Positions 52,252-61,614 of a stretch of DNA of 64,000 nucleotides are shown piece by piece. The position numbers and the translations under genes were made by a program. The notes under the pieces are model-generated. The model saw only the letters and a list, made by a program, of their open reading frames with translations, did not search any database and was not told the origin of the DNA. Position 1 is the first letter of the stretch. Every line of letters begins with the position of its first letter. The DNA lies in contig NZ_CP014275.1 in the NCBI RefSeq assembly GCF_001578105.1, positions 434,001 to 498,000 of the forward strand, written 5' to 3'. Source of the stretch: Martelella sp. AD-3 (GTDB lineage: Bacteria > Pseudomonadota > Alphaproteobacteria > Rhizobiales > Rhizobiaceae).

Positions 52252-55043
52252 TATTGTCCCAGCCTTTCCAGAAGTGCAGGAACATGGACCTGGTCGGCCT
52301 TGTAATTGCCGGTCAGCATATACATCACGATGTTGACGCCGGTGCGATAGGCGAACTGGCGCTGAAGCGGGCTTTCCGGAACGGTCGGCAGCATCGGCGT
52401 CATATCCGGATTGGTGGCCCAGGCACCGGCGAAATCATTGCCGGTGATGATGATCGGCGAAACGCCGTCGCCGCCGCTCGTCACCATGCCCGAACTGGAG
52501 GCCGATCGCGCCTCGACCCAGAGGGGCGAGCCGTCATACCGGCCCGGGAAATCGGAAAGCAGATAGAAGGAGCGCGTCAGCACATGGTCCTCGGGCACGG
52601 GTTCCAGAGGCGGCACGTCGATGTTGTCAAGGATCGCGCGCAGCCGCGCCGTGTTGGCGCTGACGGCTTCCTGTCTGAGCGGCGAATACTGGTCGCGCGT
52701 GTCGAACAGCACGGTGCCGCCATTGCGCATATAAGCCTCGATGCCGGCGATTGCCTCCTGAGATGGCATCGGCGCGGCGGCAGAAACCGGCCAGTAGATC
52801 AGCGGATAAAAGGCCAGCTCGTCTTCAGCCGGATCAACGCCGACGGGATCGCCCGGCTCCAGCGCGGTGCGGTATGAAATATAGTCGGAAAGCCCCTTGA
52901 GCCCGCGCTCGGAGATGCGGTCGACCTCATCCTCGCCGGTCACGACATAGGCGAGATGGGTCTCGTACAGAAGATCGGCGATCTCGGCATCGCTCATCCG
53001 GGCATGGGCCGTGCCGGCAAGGCCGGGCGTGAAGGGCAGGGCGGCGGCAAGAGCGGCCGCAAGAATGAGGGGCAGGGCGGCGCGGCGTGACTTGAGATTC
53101 GAGAAAGCGCCGTTCATCGCCAGCATGATGACGCCGTCGGAAATCAGGAGCAGCATGGCGGCCGCCAAGAGCGACGGCTTGAGGCTGAAGGCGCGGGTCT
53201 CGCCGATCGGCTGCAGGCGGCTGCCTTCAAGGGCCGCGACATCGAGCGGCGCAAGCGTGTCCTCGGGGCCAAAGAGGTTGACGGCGGTGAAGCCGTCGGC
53301 CGAGCCGTAAAGCCCCGGCGGGTTCTCCCGCGTCGCGATTGGTTGTCTCCCGGCATCGGAAAGCGGGTTGGCGCCGCTGACATCGGCTGACAGCGTGCCG
53401 TTGGCCGCCAACAGGCGGTAGGGGGGCAGGAGGCGCGAAGAGCCGTTTTCTCCGTCGGCCGCCGCGCTCGCTCGGGAAAGATTGACGATCCGACGCAGCA
53501 TTTCGACGAAATAGCCGGAAATCGGCAGGTTCGACCAGTTCGGGTCGGCCGAGGTGTGGAACAGCACCAGCCGTCCGTCGCCAAGCATGTTTTCGGTCAC
53601 CAGTGGCGTGCCGTCTTCAAGGCTCGCCCAGGTGTGATCGGCAAGATCGGGCGCCGGCTCGGCCAGCACCTGGCGGGAGACGGTGATGCGGTCCGGTACG
53701 GGCAGGCCGTAAAACGGGCTTTCCTGCGGAAAGGGCGCGAGGGTCTGCGGCTCGTTCCAGCTCATCGCCCCGCCAAAGGCGCGCGCGCCGGAGCGCAGCC
53801 GGACCGGCAGCAGCGGGTCTTCGCCTTCGGATGACGCAAGGCGCGGCCCGGCAAAACGGACCAGCGTGCCGCCGGCCTCCACCCATTGCCGCAAAAGCGC
53901 ATGGGTGTCTTCGCCAAGCGTCCCGACATCGCTGAGGATCACCACGGAAGGCTTCTGTTCGATCAGCGCATCAAGCTGTTCGGGCAAGGTTGCGGCGTCG
54001 CTCGAAATCAGGTCGGCGTAGGGGGAAAGCGCCTGGCGCAGGTAATAGGCCGCCGACAGCAGCGGCTGGGCCTCATTGGCCGGACTTCCCGAGACAAGCG
54101 CGACGCGCCGGCGCTGGAAGCCGTCGTCCAGAAGATGGACAGCGCCGGCATTGGCCGCGCCGTCGATGGCGATGCGGGCGAAATCATTGCGCACCTCGAA
54201 GGGCGCGCGAATCTCCGTTGCCGCTGATGTGTCGCCGGCTGCAAAGACCAGCGGACTGGTCGCGATCACGCGTCCCTGCAGGTCATAGGCATTGACGGTC
54301 ATGTCCGCGCGCGGCCCGGCTTCCGCGCGCGCGGCCGTGATCCTGCTTGCGGCAACGCCATTGTCGACCGAAGTCAGGGCTGCCGGAAGGGCGCGGTTCG
54401 GGCGCATCACCAGAAGATCGCTGGCCGCCGCGCCGTTCAGCACGTCGAAAGCGGCCTCGTCGTCGGGCCCTGACAATCCGTCGGAGAGGAAGGCGATCGT
54501 GCCGGGCGGCGTGCCGCCGAGCGCATCGATGAGCGCGGTTGCCGCGATCAACCGGTTGGGCCGGACTGCTTGCGGTTCTGCGGCTGCCAACCTCCGGTGC
54601 GCTTCATCGGCCGAGACCGGACGCGCATCGCCGCCCGTCTCGGCGGTGAAGGCGAGAGCGACGGGCAGGTTCGCGCGGCCGGCCGCCTCGATCAGCGCGT
54701 CGGCGGCGGCCATGCGCGATTCCCAGTCCTCGGCGCTCGCCCAGCCATTGTCGATCAGGAGCGTCAGGGGACCGGCGGTCGAAAGCGCGGTCCGGTCCGG
54801 ATTGATCACCGGATTGGCAATGGCGAGAATGACGAACGTTGCGAGCGCCATTCTCAGGAGCGTCAGCCACCACGGGCTCCTGGCGGGCGTCTCGTCGCGT
54901 TTCGCCAGCCGCAGAAGGATGGCAAGTGGCGGAAAGATCTCGCGTCGCGGCCGCGGCGGTGTCAGCTTCAGGAGCCACCAGATCGCGGGCAAAACCACGA
55001 GAGCGGCAAGAGCCAGCGGGCTCAGGAACTCGAAGCCGGCCAT
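52251..55043 (-). CDS. DUF4159 protein with BatA-type N-terminus and VWA-like region
   Basis: 930 residues. The N-terminus is the BatA/aerotolerance type (FLSPLALAALVVLPAIWWLLKLTPPRPRREIFPPLAIL), with spans at about 6-26 and 60-80, then a VWA-like region (LTLLIDNGWASAEDWESRM) and an amidotransferase-like Rossmann region. A further span sits near 630-650, followed by a DUF4159 domain at about 690-900 (LLYETHLAYVVTGEDEVDRISERGLKGLSDYISYRT, FYLLSDFPGRYDG). It probably acts in the envelope with the MoxR ATPase encoded upstream. It overlaps both neighbouring genes by 1 nt. Confidence 0.88.
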   Translation of the reverse strand: MAGFEFLSPLALAALVVLPAIWWLLKLTPPRPRREIFPPLAILLRLAKRDETPARSPWWLTLLRMALATFVILAIANPVINPDRTALSTAGPLTLLIDNGWASAEDWESRMAAADALIEAAGRANLPVALAFTAETGGDARPVSADEAHRRLAAAEPQAVRPNRLIAATALIDALGGTPPGTIAFLSDGLSGPDDEAAFDVLNGAAASDLLVMRPNRALPAALTSVDNGVAASRITAARAEAGPRADMTVNAYDLQGRVIATSPLVFAAGDTSAATEIRAPFEVRNDFARIAIDGAANAGAVHLLDDGFQRRRVALVSGSPANEAQPLLSAAYYLRQALSPYADLISSDAATLPEQLDALIEQKPSVVILSDVGTLGEDTHALLRQWVEAGGTLVRFAGPRLASSEGEDPLLPVRLRSGARAFGGAMSWNEPQTLAPFPQESPFYGLPVPDRITVSRQVLAEPAPDLADHTWASLEDGTPLVTENMLGDGRLVLFHTSADPNWSNLPISGYFVEMLRRIVNLSRASAAADGENGSSRLLPPYRLLAANGTLSADVSGANPLSDAGRQPIATRENPPGLYGSADGFTAVNLFGPEDTLAPLDVAALEGSRLQPIGETRAFSLKPSLLAAAMLLLISDGVIMLAMNGAFSNLKSRRAALPLILAAALAAALPFTPGLAGTAHARMSDAEIADLLYETHLAYVVTGEDEVDRISERGLKGLSDYISYRTALEPGDPVGVDPAEDELAFYPLIYWPVSAAAPMPSQEAIAGIEAYMRNGGTVLFDTRDQYSPLRQEAVSANTARLRAILDNIDVPPLEPVPEDHVLTRSFYLLSDFPGRYDGSPLWVEARSASSSGMVTSGGDGVSPIIITGNDFAGAWATNPDMTPMLPTVPESPLQRQFAYRTGVNIVMYMLTGNYKADQVHVPALLERLGQ

Positions 55044-55951
55044 CAGCGCCGCCCTCCGTTAAGGCCGGAAAGCCGCATGTGCAGCGCCGTCAGCGCCTCG
55101 GAGGCAGGCCGGTCCGTGTGGTGGGTCAAGAAGCTCCAGCCGGAGCGCCGGGCTGCGTCCGAAATGAGCGCGCGACGTGCCCGGTATTGTTCGAGATAGG
55201 ACTCCTTCAAACTCTCGGCCCGGCCGAGCGTCAGTTCCCGGCCCGTTTCGGGATCGGCGAACGCTGTGCGTCCGCTATAGGGAAAGCTTTCCTCCGCCGG
55301 GTCGGCCACTTCCACCAGATGGGCCTTGAGGCCGCGCTCGGAAAGCGGCGCGATCTTATTGAAAAGGGCTTGCGGATCATCGAGAAAATCGCCGATGACG
55401 ATCAGTTCCGATGGGCCGCGCATCATCTGCGTATCGGGCAGGACGGGGGGAATCTCGGTTGCTGCGGCAAGATGATGGGCGAGTTTCTCGGCGCCGTTGC
55501 GGCTGGCAACCGGCTCCATCAGCCCGGGATAGCCGACCCGCTCGCCCGAGCGCAGCAGGGTTTCGGCAATTGCCAGCAGCAGGACCAGCGCGCGGTGCTC
55601 CTTGGAAACCGGGGCCGCTTCGGAGCGGAACTGCATTGACGGCGAAAGATCGCAGAACAGCCAGACGGTGTGCGCCGCTTCCCATTCCATGTCGCGCACA
55701 TAGGTGTGGTCGTCGCGCGCCGAACGCCGCCAGTCGACCTTCATCAGCGATTCGCCGGGCGCATAGGGCCGGAACTGCCAGAAGTTCTCGCCCGGACCAC
55801 GGCGCCTGCGCCCGTGCCATCCGGCGATTACCGTGTTGGCGATCCGACGCGCCTCGATCAGGCAGTCCGGCAGCAGGCTTGCGCGCCGTTTGCCCTCGAC
55901 GAGAGCCGAATTGCGGGCGGTTGGCGGTGTCGTTTGTCCGATCGGGGCCAA
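55043..55951 (-). CDS. DUF58 domain-containing protein
   Basis: About 302 residues. The DUF58 core is unmistakable: RRRGPGENFWQFRPYAPGESLMKVDWRRSARDDHTYVRDMEWEAAHTVWLFCDLSPSM. A VWA-like fold follows, including a MIDAS-like DLSPS. DUF58 proteins are the usual partners of MoxR ATPases. The start is uncertain: I place it at a TTG at 55951, 13 nt after the moxR stop, because the open frame upstream to 56035 lies inside moxR. Confidence 0.85.
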   Translation of the reverse strand: MAPIGQTTPPTARNSALVEGKRRASLLPDCLIEARRIANTVIAGWHGRRRRGPGENFWQFRPYAPGESLMKVDWRRSARDDHTYVRDMEWEAAHTVWLFCDLSPSMQFRSEAAPVSKEHRALVLLLAIAETLLRSGERVGYPGLMEPVASRNGAEKLAHHLAAATEIPPVLPDTQMMRGPSELIVIGDFLDDPQALFNKIAPLSERGLKAHLVEVADPAEESFPYSGRTAFADPETGRELTLGRAESLKESYLEQYRARRALISDAARRSGWSFLTHHTDRPASEALTALHMRLSGLNGGRR

Positions 55952-55964
55952 GGGCGGCTGCCTG

Positions 55965-56966
55965 TCAGTTGAAGTCGCGCTTTGCGATGGTGGCGATGAC
56001 GTCGGTGAGGGTGATGCCTTCGGCGCGGGCGGCAAAGGTCAGCGCCATGCGGTGTTGCAGCACCGGCGCGGCAAGCGCCTTCACATCGTCGACCGAGGGA
56101 GCGAGCCGGCCCTGATAAAGCGCCCGCGCCCGCGCCGTCAGCATCAGCGCCTGTCCGGCGCGCGGGCCGGGGCCCCAGGCCACGGTGCGGTCGGTTTCCT
56201 CAAAACCTTCTCCGGGACGAGCGGCGCGGACAAGTTCCAGGATGGCTTCGAGCACGCTTTCGCTGACCGGCATCTTGCGGATCAGCGACTGGATCTCCAT
56301 CAACCGTTCTCCCGTGATGACGGGCCTTGCCGTCTCTTCCGTCGCCCCGGTCGTCTCCAGCAGGATACGGCGCTCGGATGCAATGTCGGGGTAGCCGACA
56401 TTGACCTGAAGCAGGAAACGGTCGAGCTGTGCCTCGGGCAGGGGGTAGGTGCCTTCCTGTTCCAGCGGGTTCTGGGTGGCGAGCACGTGGAAGGGGCGCG
56501 GCAGGTCGTAATGCTGGCCGGCAATGGTGACGGCATATTCCTGCATGGATTGCAAGAGCGCCGACTGGGTGCGCGGCGAGGCGCGGTTGATTTCGTCCGC
56601 CATCAGCAACTGGGCGAAGACCGGGCCCTTGATGAAGCGGAAGGAGCGGCGGCCGGTGTCGCTTTCCTCCAGCACTTCGGAGCCCAGAATATCCGACGGC
56701 ATCAGGTCGGGCGTGAACTGGATACGGTTGCCGGCAAGGCCGAGCACGGTGCCGAGCGTGCTCACCAGCTTGGTCTTGGCAAGGCCCGGCACGCCGACGA
56801 GCAGGGCATGGCCGCCGGAGAGCACGGCCAGAAGCACGCTTTCCACGACATTCTCCTGGCCGTAGATGACCTTGGAGACCTCGGCCTTCACCTTCTGGAT
56901 GTCCTCAAGGGCCTTTTCGGCCTCTGCCACGATCTCCTGAGCCGTATTCGCGTCAGTCGCATCCAT
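55965..56966 (-). CDS. moxR: MoxR-family AAA+ ATPase
   Basis: 333 residues from ATG 56966, where GGAG sits 8 nt upstream; an ATG two codons earlier is too close to that site. Walker A is GVPGLAKTKL, Walker B is LLMADEINRASPRTQSALLQSMQE, sensor 1 is VLATQNPLEQEGTYPLPEAQLDRF, and an arginine finger/sensor 2 region follows. MoxR ATPases act as chaperones for VWA-domain partners, which fits the DUF58, DUF4159 and VWA-like proteins encoded after it. It heads the leftward operon. Confidence 0.95.
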   Translation of the reverse strand: MDATDANTAQEIVAEAEKALEDIQKVKAEVSKVIYGQENVVESVLLAVLSGGHALLVGVPGLAKTKLVSTLGTVLGLAGNRIQFTPDLMPSDILGSEVLEESDTGRRSFRFIKGPVFAQLLMADEINRASPRTQSALLQSMQEYAVTIAGQHYDLPRPFHVLATQNPLEQEGTYPLPEAQLDRFLLQVNVGYPDIASERRILLETTGATEETARPVITGERLMEIQSLIRKMPVSESVLEAILELVRAARPGEGFEETDRTVAWGPGPRAGQALMLTARARALYQGRLAPSVDDVKALAAPVLQHRMALTFAARAEGITLTDVIATIAKRDFN

Positions 56967-57121
56967 GCACATGTCTCCACGGCCGAGGGCCAGTTTGGTG
57001 TTTCCGGGCGGTTGCCGGTTCGTCATTCGAAAAGGATAATCACCTGCCGGCGGCTGACAAGCCGGTTTGGAATGACTATTTCGAGAGCGAACAACATTCG
57101 ACCCGAAACTGGGACGGAAAG

Positions 57122-57736
57122 ATGACGGACGGGGCAAGACCATCGATTGCAGACCCTTCGGGGCTGGCCGCGGCAATCGCACGCCAGCTCGAGGGCGGGG
57201 GAAAGCGCGCGCCCGCGCCGGTGGAAAAATGGGATCCGCCGTTCTGCGGCGACCTCGACATGGAAATCCGTCGCGACGGCGCATGGTTCTATCAGGGAAC
57301 GCCGATCGGGCGTGCGGCGCTTGCGCAGCTTTTTTCGACGGTCTTGCGCAAGGATGAAGATGGCGAGACCTATCTGGTGACGCCCGTCGAGAAGGTCCGC
57401 ATCCGCGTGGAGGACGCGGCCTTCGTTGCCGTTGCCATGGCGCTTTCGGGCAAGGACGGCGAACGGGTGGTTTCTGTGCGCACCAATATGGGCGAGGTGG
57501 TCGAGATCGGCGCGACGCATCCCCTGCGGTTTGAAATTTCCGGGGAAAATGCCGAGCTCAAGCCCTATGTTCTGGTCAGGGGACGTCTGGAAGCCTTGTT
57601 TTCGCGGGCGCTGACCTATGATCTCGTGGAACTTGGCGAAGAGGCCGATGTGGAAGGGAAGGCCATGTTTGTCATCCGCTCCGGCGCGATGCTCTTTCCC
57701 GTGATGGAAATGGCCATGCTGGAGACGTCACTGTGA
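57122..57736 (+). CDS. DUF1285 domain-containing protein
   Basis: 204 residues. The DUF1285 signature covers about 35-185: PVEKWDPPFCGDLDMEIRRDGAWFYQGTPIGRAALAQLFSTVLRKDEDGETYLVTPVEKV. The domain has a PH-like/beta-barrel fold in solved homologues, with no known activity. It begins the rightward operon, divergent from moxR, and its stop overlaps the GTG start of the NUDIX gene (GTGA). The conserved head-to-head arrangement with moxR suggests a functional link. Confidence 0.9.
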   Translation: MTDGARPSIADPSGLAAAIARQLEGGGKRAPAPVEKWDPPFCGDLDMEIRRDGAWFYQGTPIGRAALAQLFSTVLRKDEDGETYLVTPVEKVRIRVEDAAFVAVAMALSGKDGERVVSVRTNMGEVVEIGATHPLRFEISGENAELKPYVLVRGRLEALFSRALTYDLVELGEEADVEGKAMFVIRSGAMLFPVMEMAMLETSL

Positions 57737-58371
57737 ATGCCGCCAATCCACGCTTTGCCGCAGCGGGCTTCCGCCAGCGCGCGCTCGCCCAGCGGGGCAA
57801 GCCGCTGGAACATGCCTGGCGTGACCACGGCGACCATGCGCTCAACCCGGACCTCTTTGCCTACTATGAGGATCTGGACATGCGCTCGGCCGCCGTGCTG
57901 GTCCCCGTGGTCGATTATGGCGATGAGGCGCGGGTGATCTTCACCCGGCGGACCACGAAGCTCAGAAAGCACTCCGGGCAGATCGCCTTTCCGGGCGGGT
58001 CGATCGATCCGGACGATCGCTCGCCGGAAGATGCGGCGCTGCGCGAATGCGAGGAGGAGATCGGCCTTGACCGCCATTTCGTCCAGCCGGTCGCGCGCCT
58101 GCCGGATTATCTCGCCGGAACCGGTTTCAGGATCACGCCGATCCTCTCCGTCGTGCGCCCGGGCTTTTCGCTCACGGCCAACCCGGACGAGGTGGATCAC
58201 ATTTTCGAGGTGCCGCTCGGCTTCATCATGGAACCGGCCAATCACGAGCATCGCAGCGGCGTGCTCGGCGGCAAGACCCGGCGCTATTACGAGATCAATT
58301 ACGGCGATTACCGGATCTGGGGCATTACCGCCGGCATCGTCAGGACAATCTATGAAAGGCTTTATGCGTGA
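57733..58371 (+). CDS. NUDIX hydrolase, CoA-pyrophosphatase type
   Basis: 212 residues from GTG 57733. The Nudix box is GGSIDPDDRSPEDAALRECEEEIG. The preceding LRKHSGQIAFPG is the UPF0035 signature that marks CoA/acyl-CoA pyrophosphatases (E. coli NudL, yeast Pcd1). It would cleave CoA to phosphopantetheine and 3',5'-ADP. It overlaps both neighbours by 4 nt and sits in an operon with DUF1285 and CCA transferase. Confidence 0.9.
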   Translation: MNAANPRFAAAGFRQRALAQRGKPLEHAWRDHGDHALNPDLFAYYEDLDMRSAAVLVPVVDYGDEARVIFTRRTTKLRKHSGQIAFPGGSIDPDDRSPEDAALRECEEEIGLDRHFVQPVARLPDYLAGTGFRITPILSVVRPGFSLTANPDEVDHIFEVPLGFIMEPANHEHRSGVLGGKTRRYYEINYGDYRIWGITAGIVRTIYERLYA

Positions 58372-59627
58372 AGACGGTGAAAGACGATCCATGGTTCAGG
58401 GAAGGCCGGCTTCAGAAGGTTCTCGATGTGCTCAACGGCGATGGCGGCGAAACGCGGATCGTCGGTGGAGCGGTGCGCAACGCGCTGATGGGCATGCCGG
58501 TCGGCGACATCGACATGGCGACCACGCTTGTGCCGGAAGAGGTGGCCGCGCGGGCGAAGAATGCGGGGATGAAGCCTGTGCCCACGGGCATCGCGCATGG
58601 CACGGTGACGGTGGTGTGCGAGGGCAAACCCTTCGAGGTGACGACGCTGCGCGCCGATGTGGAGACATTCGGGCGGCACGCGACGGTGCGGTTCGGGACC
58701 GACTGGGCCGAGGACGCGGCGCGCCGCGACCTGACGATCAACGCGCTCTACGCCAACAGGGACGGCGCCGTGATCGATCTCGTCGACGGGCTTGCGGATA
58801 TCGAAACGCGCAACGTCCGCTTTATCGGCGAGGCGGAAACGCGGATCACCGAGGACTATCTGAGGATACTTCGCTTTTTTCGCTTCTTTGCCTGGTATGG
58901 CGGCGGCAGGCCCGATGCGGCAGGTCTGAAGGCAAGCGTGCGCCACCGCGAGGGGTTGAAGACCCTGTCTGCCGAGCGCGTCTGGGCGGAGATGAAAAAG
59001 CTTCTTGCCGCCGGCGATCCCTCGCGCGCGCTGTTGTGGATGCGCCAGACCGGCGTTCTCACGATCGTGTTGCCGGAGAGCGAAAAATGGGGGATCGATG
59101 CGGTGCCGGGCCTGGTCGACGCCGAGGCGCATTTTGGCTGGATGCCTGACCCGCTTGTGAGGCTCGCCGCGATTGTCCCGCCTTATGACGTGCGGCTGAA
59201 GGCGATGGCGAGGCGCCTGAAGTTCTCCAATGCCGAACGTGACCTCATACTCTCCTTTGCCGCCGCGCCGGTGGTTGCGGCGTCGACATCGGCGGCGCGC
59301 CTGCGCCAGCTGCTTTACACGCACGGCAAGCAGGGCCTGTTGATGCGGCTGAAGCTGTCGCTTTCCGACGCGCGGTCCAAGGCTGCGGGCGGCGATGCAG
59401 AAGCGGTTGCAGAGGCAGCGGGATACGTGCGCCTGATCGAGGCGGCCGAGAGCTGGAAAAAGCCCGAAATGCCCATTTCCGGCGGCGATATCGTCGATGC
59501 CGGCGTGCCGGCGGGCCCCGAGGTGGGTCGAATTCTGACAAGCCTGGAAAAGCAATGGGTGGAAAGCGATTTCGAACTGGACCGGGCAGCGCTTGCCGCC
59601 CGGCTTGATGCGTTGAGAAACGGCTGA
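58368..59627 (+). CDS. cca: CCA tRNA nucleotidyltransferase (poly(A) polymerase family)
   Basis: 419 residues from GTG 58368. The class II nucleotidyltransferase head has RIVGGAVRNALMGMPVGDIDMATT (metal-binding Asp pair DID), then DAARRDLTINALY and the RNA-binding segment RITEDYLRILRFFRFFAWYG. The helical body follows. It adds or repairs the CCA 3' end of tRNAs. The tRNA-Ser gene in this window already encodes CCA, so repair is a likely role for such tRNAs. It overlaps the NUDIX gene by 4 nt. Confidence 0.95.
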   Translation: MKTVKDDPWFREGRLQKVLDVLNGDGGETRIVGGAVRNALMGMPVGDIDMATTLVPEEVAARAKNAGMKPVPTGIAHGTVTVVCEGKPFEVTTLRADVETFGRHATVRFGTDWAEDAARRDLTINALYANRDGAVIDLVDGLADIETRNVRFIGEAETRITEDYLRILRFFRFFAWYGGGRPDAAGLKASVRHREGLKTLSAERVWAEMKKLLAAGDPSRALLWMRQTGVLTIVLPESEKWGIDAVPGLVDAEAHFGWMPDPLVRLAAIVPPYDVRLKAMARRLKFSNAERDLILSFAAAPVVAASTSAARLRQLLYTHGKQGLLMRLKLSLSDARSKAAGGDAEAVAEAAGYVRLIEAAESWKKPEMPISGGDIVDAGVPAGPEVGRILTSLEKQWVESDFELDRAALAARLDALRNG

Positions 59628-59631
59628 GGCC

Positions 59632-59814
59632 TCAGGCCTTTTCCTCGTCCTTGATCCGCGCCTTGATGTTGTCGACCATGTTTTCGCGGATAATGGTCTC
59701 GCCGTGGGTCGTGCGCAGGTGCTCGACGGAGCGGCGGACAACTTCTGCTTCGTCTTCTGCGCTGGTGTGCCAGGGGCAGCCGGGCACGAGCGTTCCGCAA
59801 TCAAAACGTTTCAT
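59632..59814 (-). CDS. DUF1059 small protein
   Basis: 60 residues, MKRFDCGTLVPGCPWHTSAE onward, the standard DUF1059 pattern: Cys6 and Cys13 with His16, then EAEVVRRSVEHLRTTHGE. Two cysteines and two histidines may bind a metal. The function is unknown. It is convergent with cca, with 4 nt between the stops. Confidence 0.85.
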   Translation of the reverse strand: MKRFDCGTLVPGCPWHTSAEDEAEVVRRSVEHLRTTHGETIIRENMVDNIKARIKDEEKA

Positions 59815-60050
59815 GTCTTCCTCCTTTGTTTTCCGTCTTCAGGTTAAACGCCGGCAGGGATGATTTGTTCGCGCTAAACCGGCAGGGGAGACGGCTTTTT
59901 CAGCTGGCTGTCTGGCCAGAGACCGATTGCCGACCCGGCACCAGGAAGCGCCGGGCGGTCGTGATCGAAAAACCGGGCTCACCGACGCGGAAATGGTTGC
60001 CGCAGTCGGGTGGACAGGGCCTCAGAACAAAGCCGGGCCCGGTTGGGACC

Positions 60051-60221
60051 TCAGTGCTGGGCCCAGGTTTCAAACACCGCGGAGGATTCGCACGGACGAC
60101 CGTGCTTGTAAGCCATCTCCGCGGCATATTTGCTGTCATCGGTGCCCGCGACCTTCTTGGGGTTGGGTTTGTAGTCTTTCCGTGCGGCCTTGGTTTCGGT
60201 GATCTTGACTTTGTCTGCCAT
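60051..60221 (-). CDS. Small basic protein of unknown function
   Basis: 56 residues from ATG 60221, preceded by an excellent GAGGAG site 7 nt upstream. The N-terminal half is lysine-rich (MADKVKITETKAARKDYKPN), the C-terminal half is KYAAEMAYKHGRPCESSAVF and it ends ETWAQH. There is no membrane span or known domain. The strong ribosome site and coding-like codon use support a real gene. It lies between a DUF1059 gene and hemF on the same strand. Confidence 0.65.
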   Translation of the reverse strand: MADKVKITETKAARKDYKPNPKKVAGTDDSKYAAEMAYKHGRPCESSAVFETWAQH

Positions 60222-60343
60222 TTGCCCGCTCCTCTCGGACTGGTATTGGGGTTAAAGTCTGTATCCGACTTGGTAAGTAGAACCCCTTTTTGCAATGCAA
60301 ACAAGGCCGATATTTGAAGAAAAATTAACTATAACGATTTAGA

Positions 60344-61255
60344 TTAAGGCCATCTTGTGACGGGCGGCAGGGATGACAGGATCGCCTCGACATTGCCGCC
60401 GGTCTTGAGCCCGAAAACGGTTCCCCGATCGTACAAAAGATTGAACTCCACATAGCGTCCGCGGCGCACCAATTGCTCGTCACGATCGGCTGACGTCCAC
60501 TCATGGTTGAAGTTGGAGCGCACCAGCCTGGGATAGATCAGGTTAAAGGCGCGGCCGACATCCTGAACGAACCTGAAATCGGCTTCCATGCCGCCCTTGT
60601 CGTCCGGGGAGTGCTGCCAGTCGAAGAAGACGCCGCCGACGCCGCGCGGCTCCTTGCGGTGGGGCAGGTAGAAGTAGTCGTCGCACCATTTTTTCATCTT
60701 GTGATAGTCGACGATAGCCTGGTGCCTGTTGCAGGCGATCTCCATGGCGCGGTGGAAGAGGATCGTGTCCGGGTCTTCCTGGCGACGCCTCCTGCCGAGC
60801 ACCGGGGTAAGGTCGGCGCCGCCGCCGAACCACCAGCTTCCGGTAACGATCATGCGGGTGTTCATGTGCACGGCCGGAACGTTCGGGTTGACGGGGTGGG
60901 CGATCAGCGAGATGCCGCTTGCCCAGTAGTGCCCGTTCTCTTCGGCGCCCGGCATGGTCTTCGCCATCTCCTCGGAAAATTCGCCTTCGACGGTTGAGGT
61001 GTGGACGCCGACCTTCTCGAAAACGCGGCCGTGCATGACAGACATGCGGCCGCCGCCCTCGCCGTTCTCGCGGCTCCAGTCCTTGGCTTCGAACTGCCCC
61101 GGCTCAAGGTCGCTCAACGGCCCGGTCAGTTCCTTTTCCAGTGTCTCGAAGCCGGAGCAGATCGTGTCGCGCAGGCTCTCGAACCAGGCCCTGGCCGCGC
61201 TTTTCCTGGCCTCGATATCCTCCGGCAGGCCAACAGGCAGTTTCGGCCGTTCCAT
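60344..61255 (-). CDS. hemF: Oxygen-dependent coproporphyrinogen III oxidase
   Basis: 303 residues from ATG 61255 ([11 protein letters not shown]), which has a GGAG site 8 nt upstream; the open frame upstream to 61378 is not family-like. HemF signatures are complete: MHTNTRMI-like [47 protein letters not shown] and [25 protein letters not shown]. It decarboxylates coproporphyrinogen III to protoporphyrinogen IX in heme synthesis, using O2. Confidence 0.97.
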   Translation of the reverse strand: MERPKLPVGLPEDIEARKSAARAWFESLRDTICSGFETLEKELTGPLSDLEPGQFEAKDWSRENGEGGGRMSVMHGRVFEKVGVHTSTVEGEFSEEMAKTMPGAEENGHYWASGISLIAHPVNPNVPAVHMNTRMIVTGSWWFGGGADLTPVLGRRRRQEDPDTILFHRAMEIACNRHQAIVDYHKMKKWCDDYFYLPHRKEPRGVGGVFFDWQHSPDDKGGMEADFRFVQDVGRAFNLIYPRLVRSNFNHEWTSADRDEQLVRRGRYVEFNLLYDRGTVFGLKTGGNVEAILSSLPPVTRWP

Positions 61256-61362
61256 ATGATGCGCTCCGCTTGAAATGCATGCGCCCGTTTTCCGGGCTCT
61301 TGATTTGACTCGCAAATGCGATGTGAAAACCTTATCTTCTTTGAAACGTGAAGGATAGCGGG

Positions 61363-61608
61363 ATGGCCAATCTTCCAAAGCCGCCGTCCATGGACGGGCT
61401 TAAAAAACGGATCAGGGAACACCGCCGCAATGATGGCGGCTTCGTGCGCGAGCGCTATTGCCTGTCGCGCGAGGAGGCCCGCGCCAAGGCGCGCGAGTGG
61501 TTCGCAAGCTATCCCAAGGCCGCCTACTGGACCGAGGTGGAAAGCTGGCGCGTCCTGAGCGGCGACCGGATCGAGTTCACCATGCGCAGGCTGTCTTCCG
61601 CCGACTGA
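61363..61608 (+). CDS. Small conserved-looking hypothetical protein
   Basis: 81 residues from ATG 61363, with AGGA 7 nt upstream; a GTG five codons earlier (61348) is possible. It is basic, with [44 protein letters not shown] in the C-terminal half. I recognise no domain. It is divergent from hemF and convergent with trmL, 6 nt apart. The AYW-x-VESW pattern suggests a small alpha/beta fold, but no function can be given. Confidence 0.7.
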   Translation: MANLPKPPSMDGLKKRIREHRRNDGGFVRERYCLSREEARAKAREWFASYPKAAYWTEVESWRVLSGDRIEFTMRRLSSAD

Positions 61609-61614
61609 GCGCGC

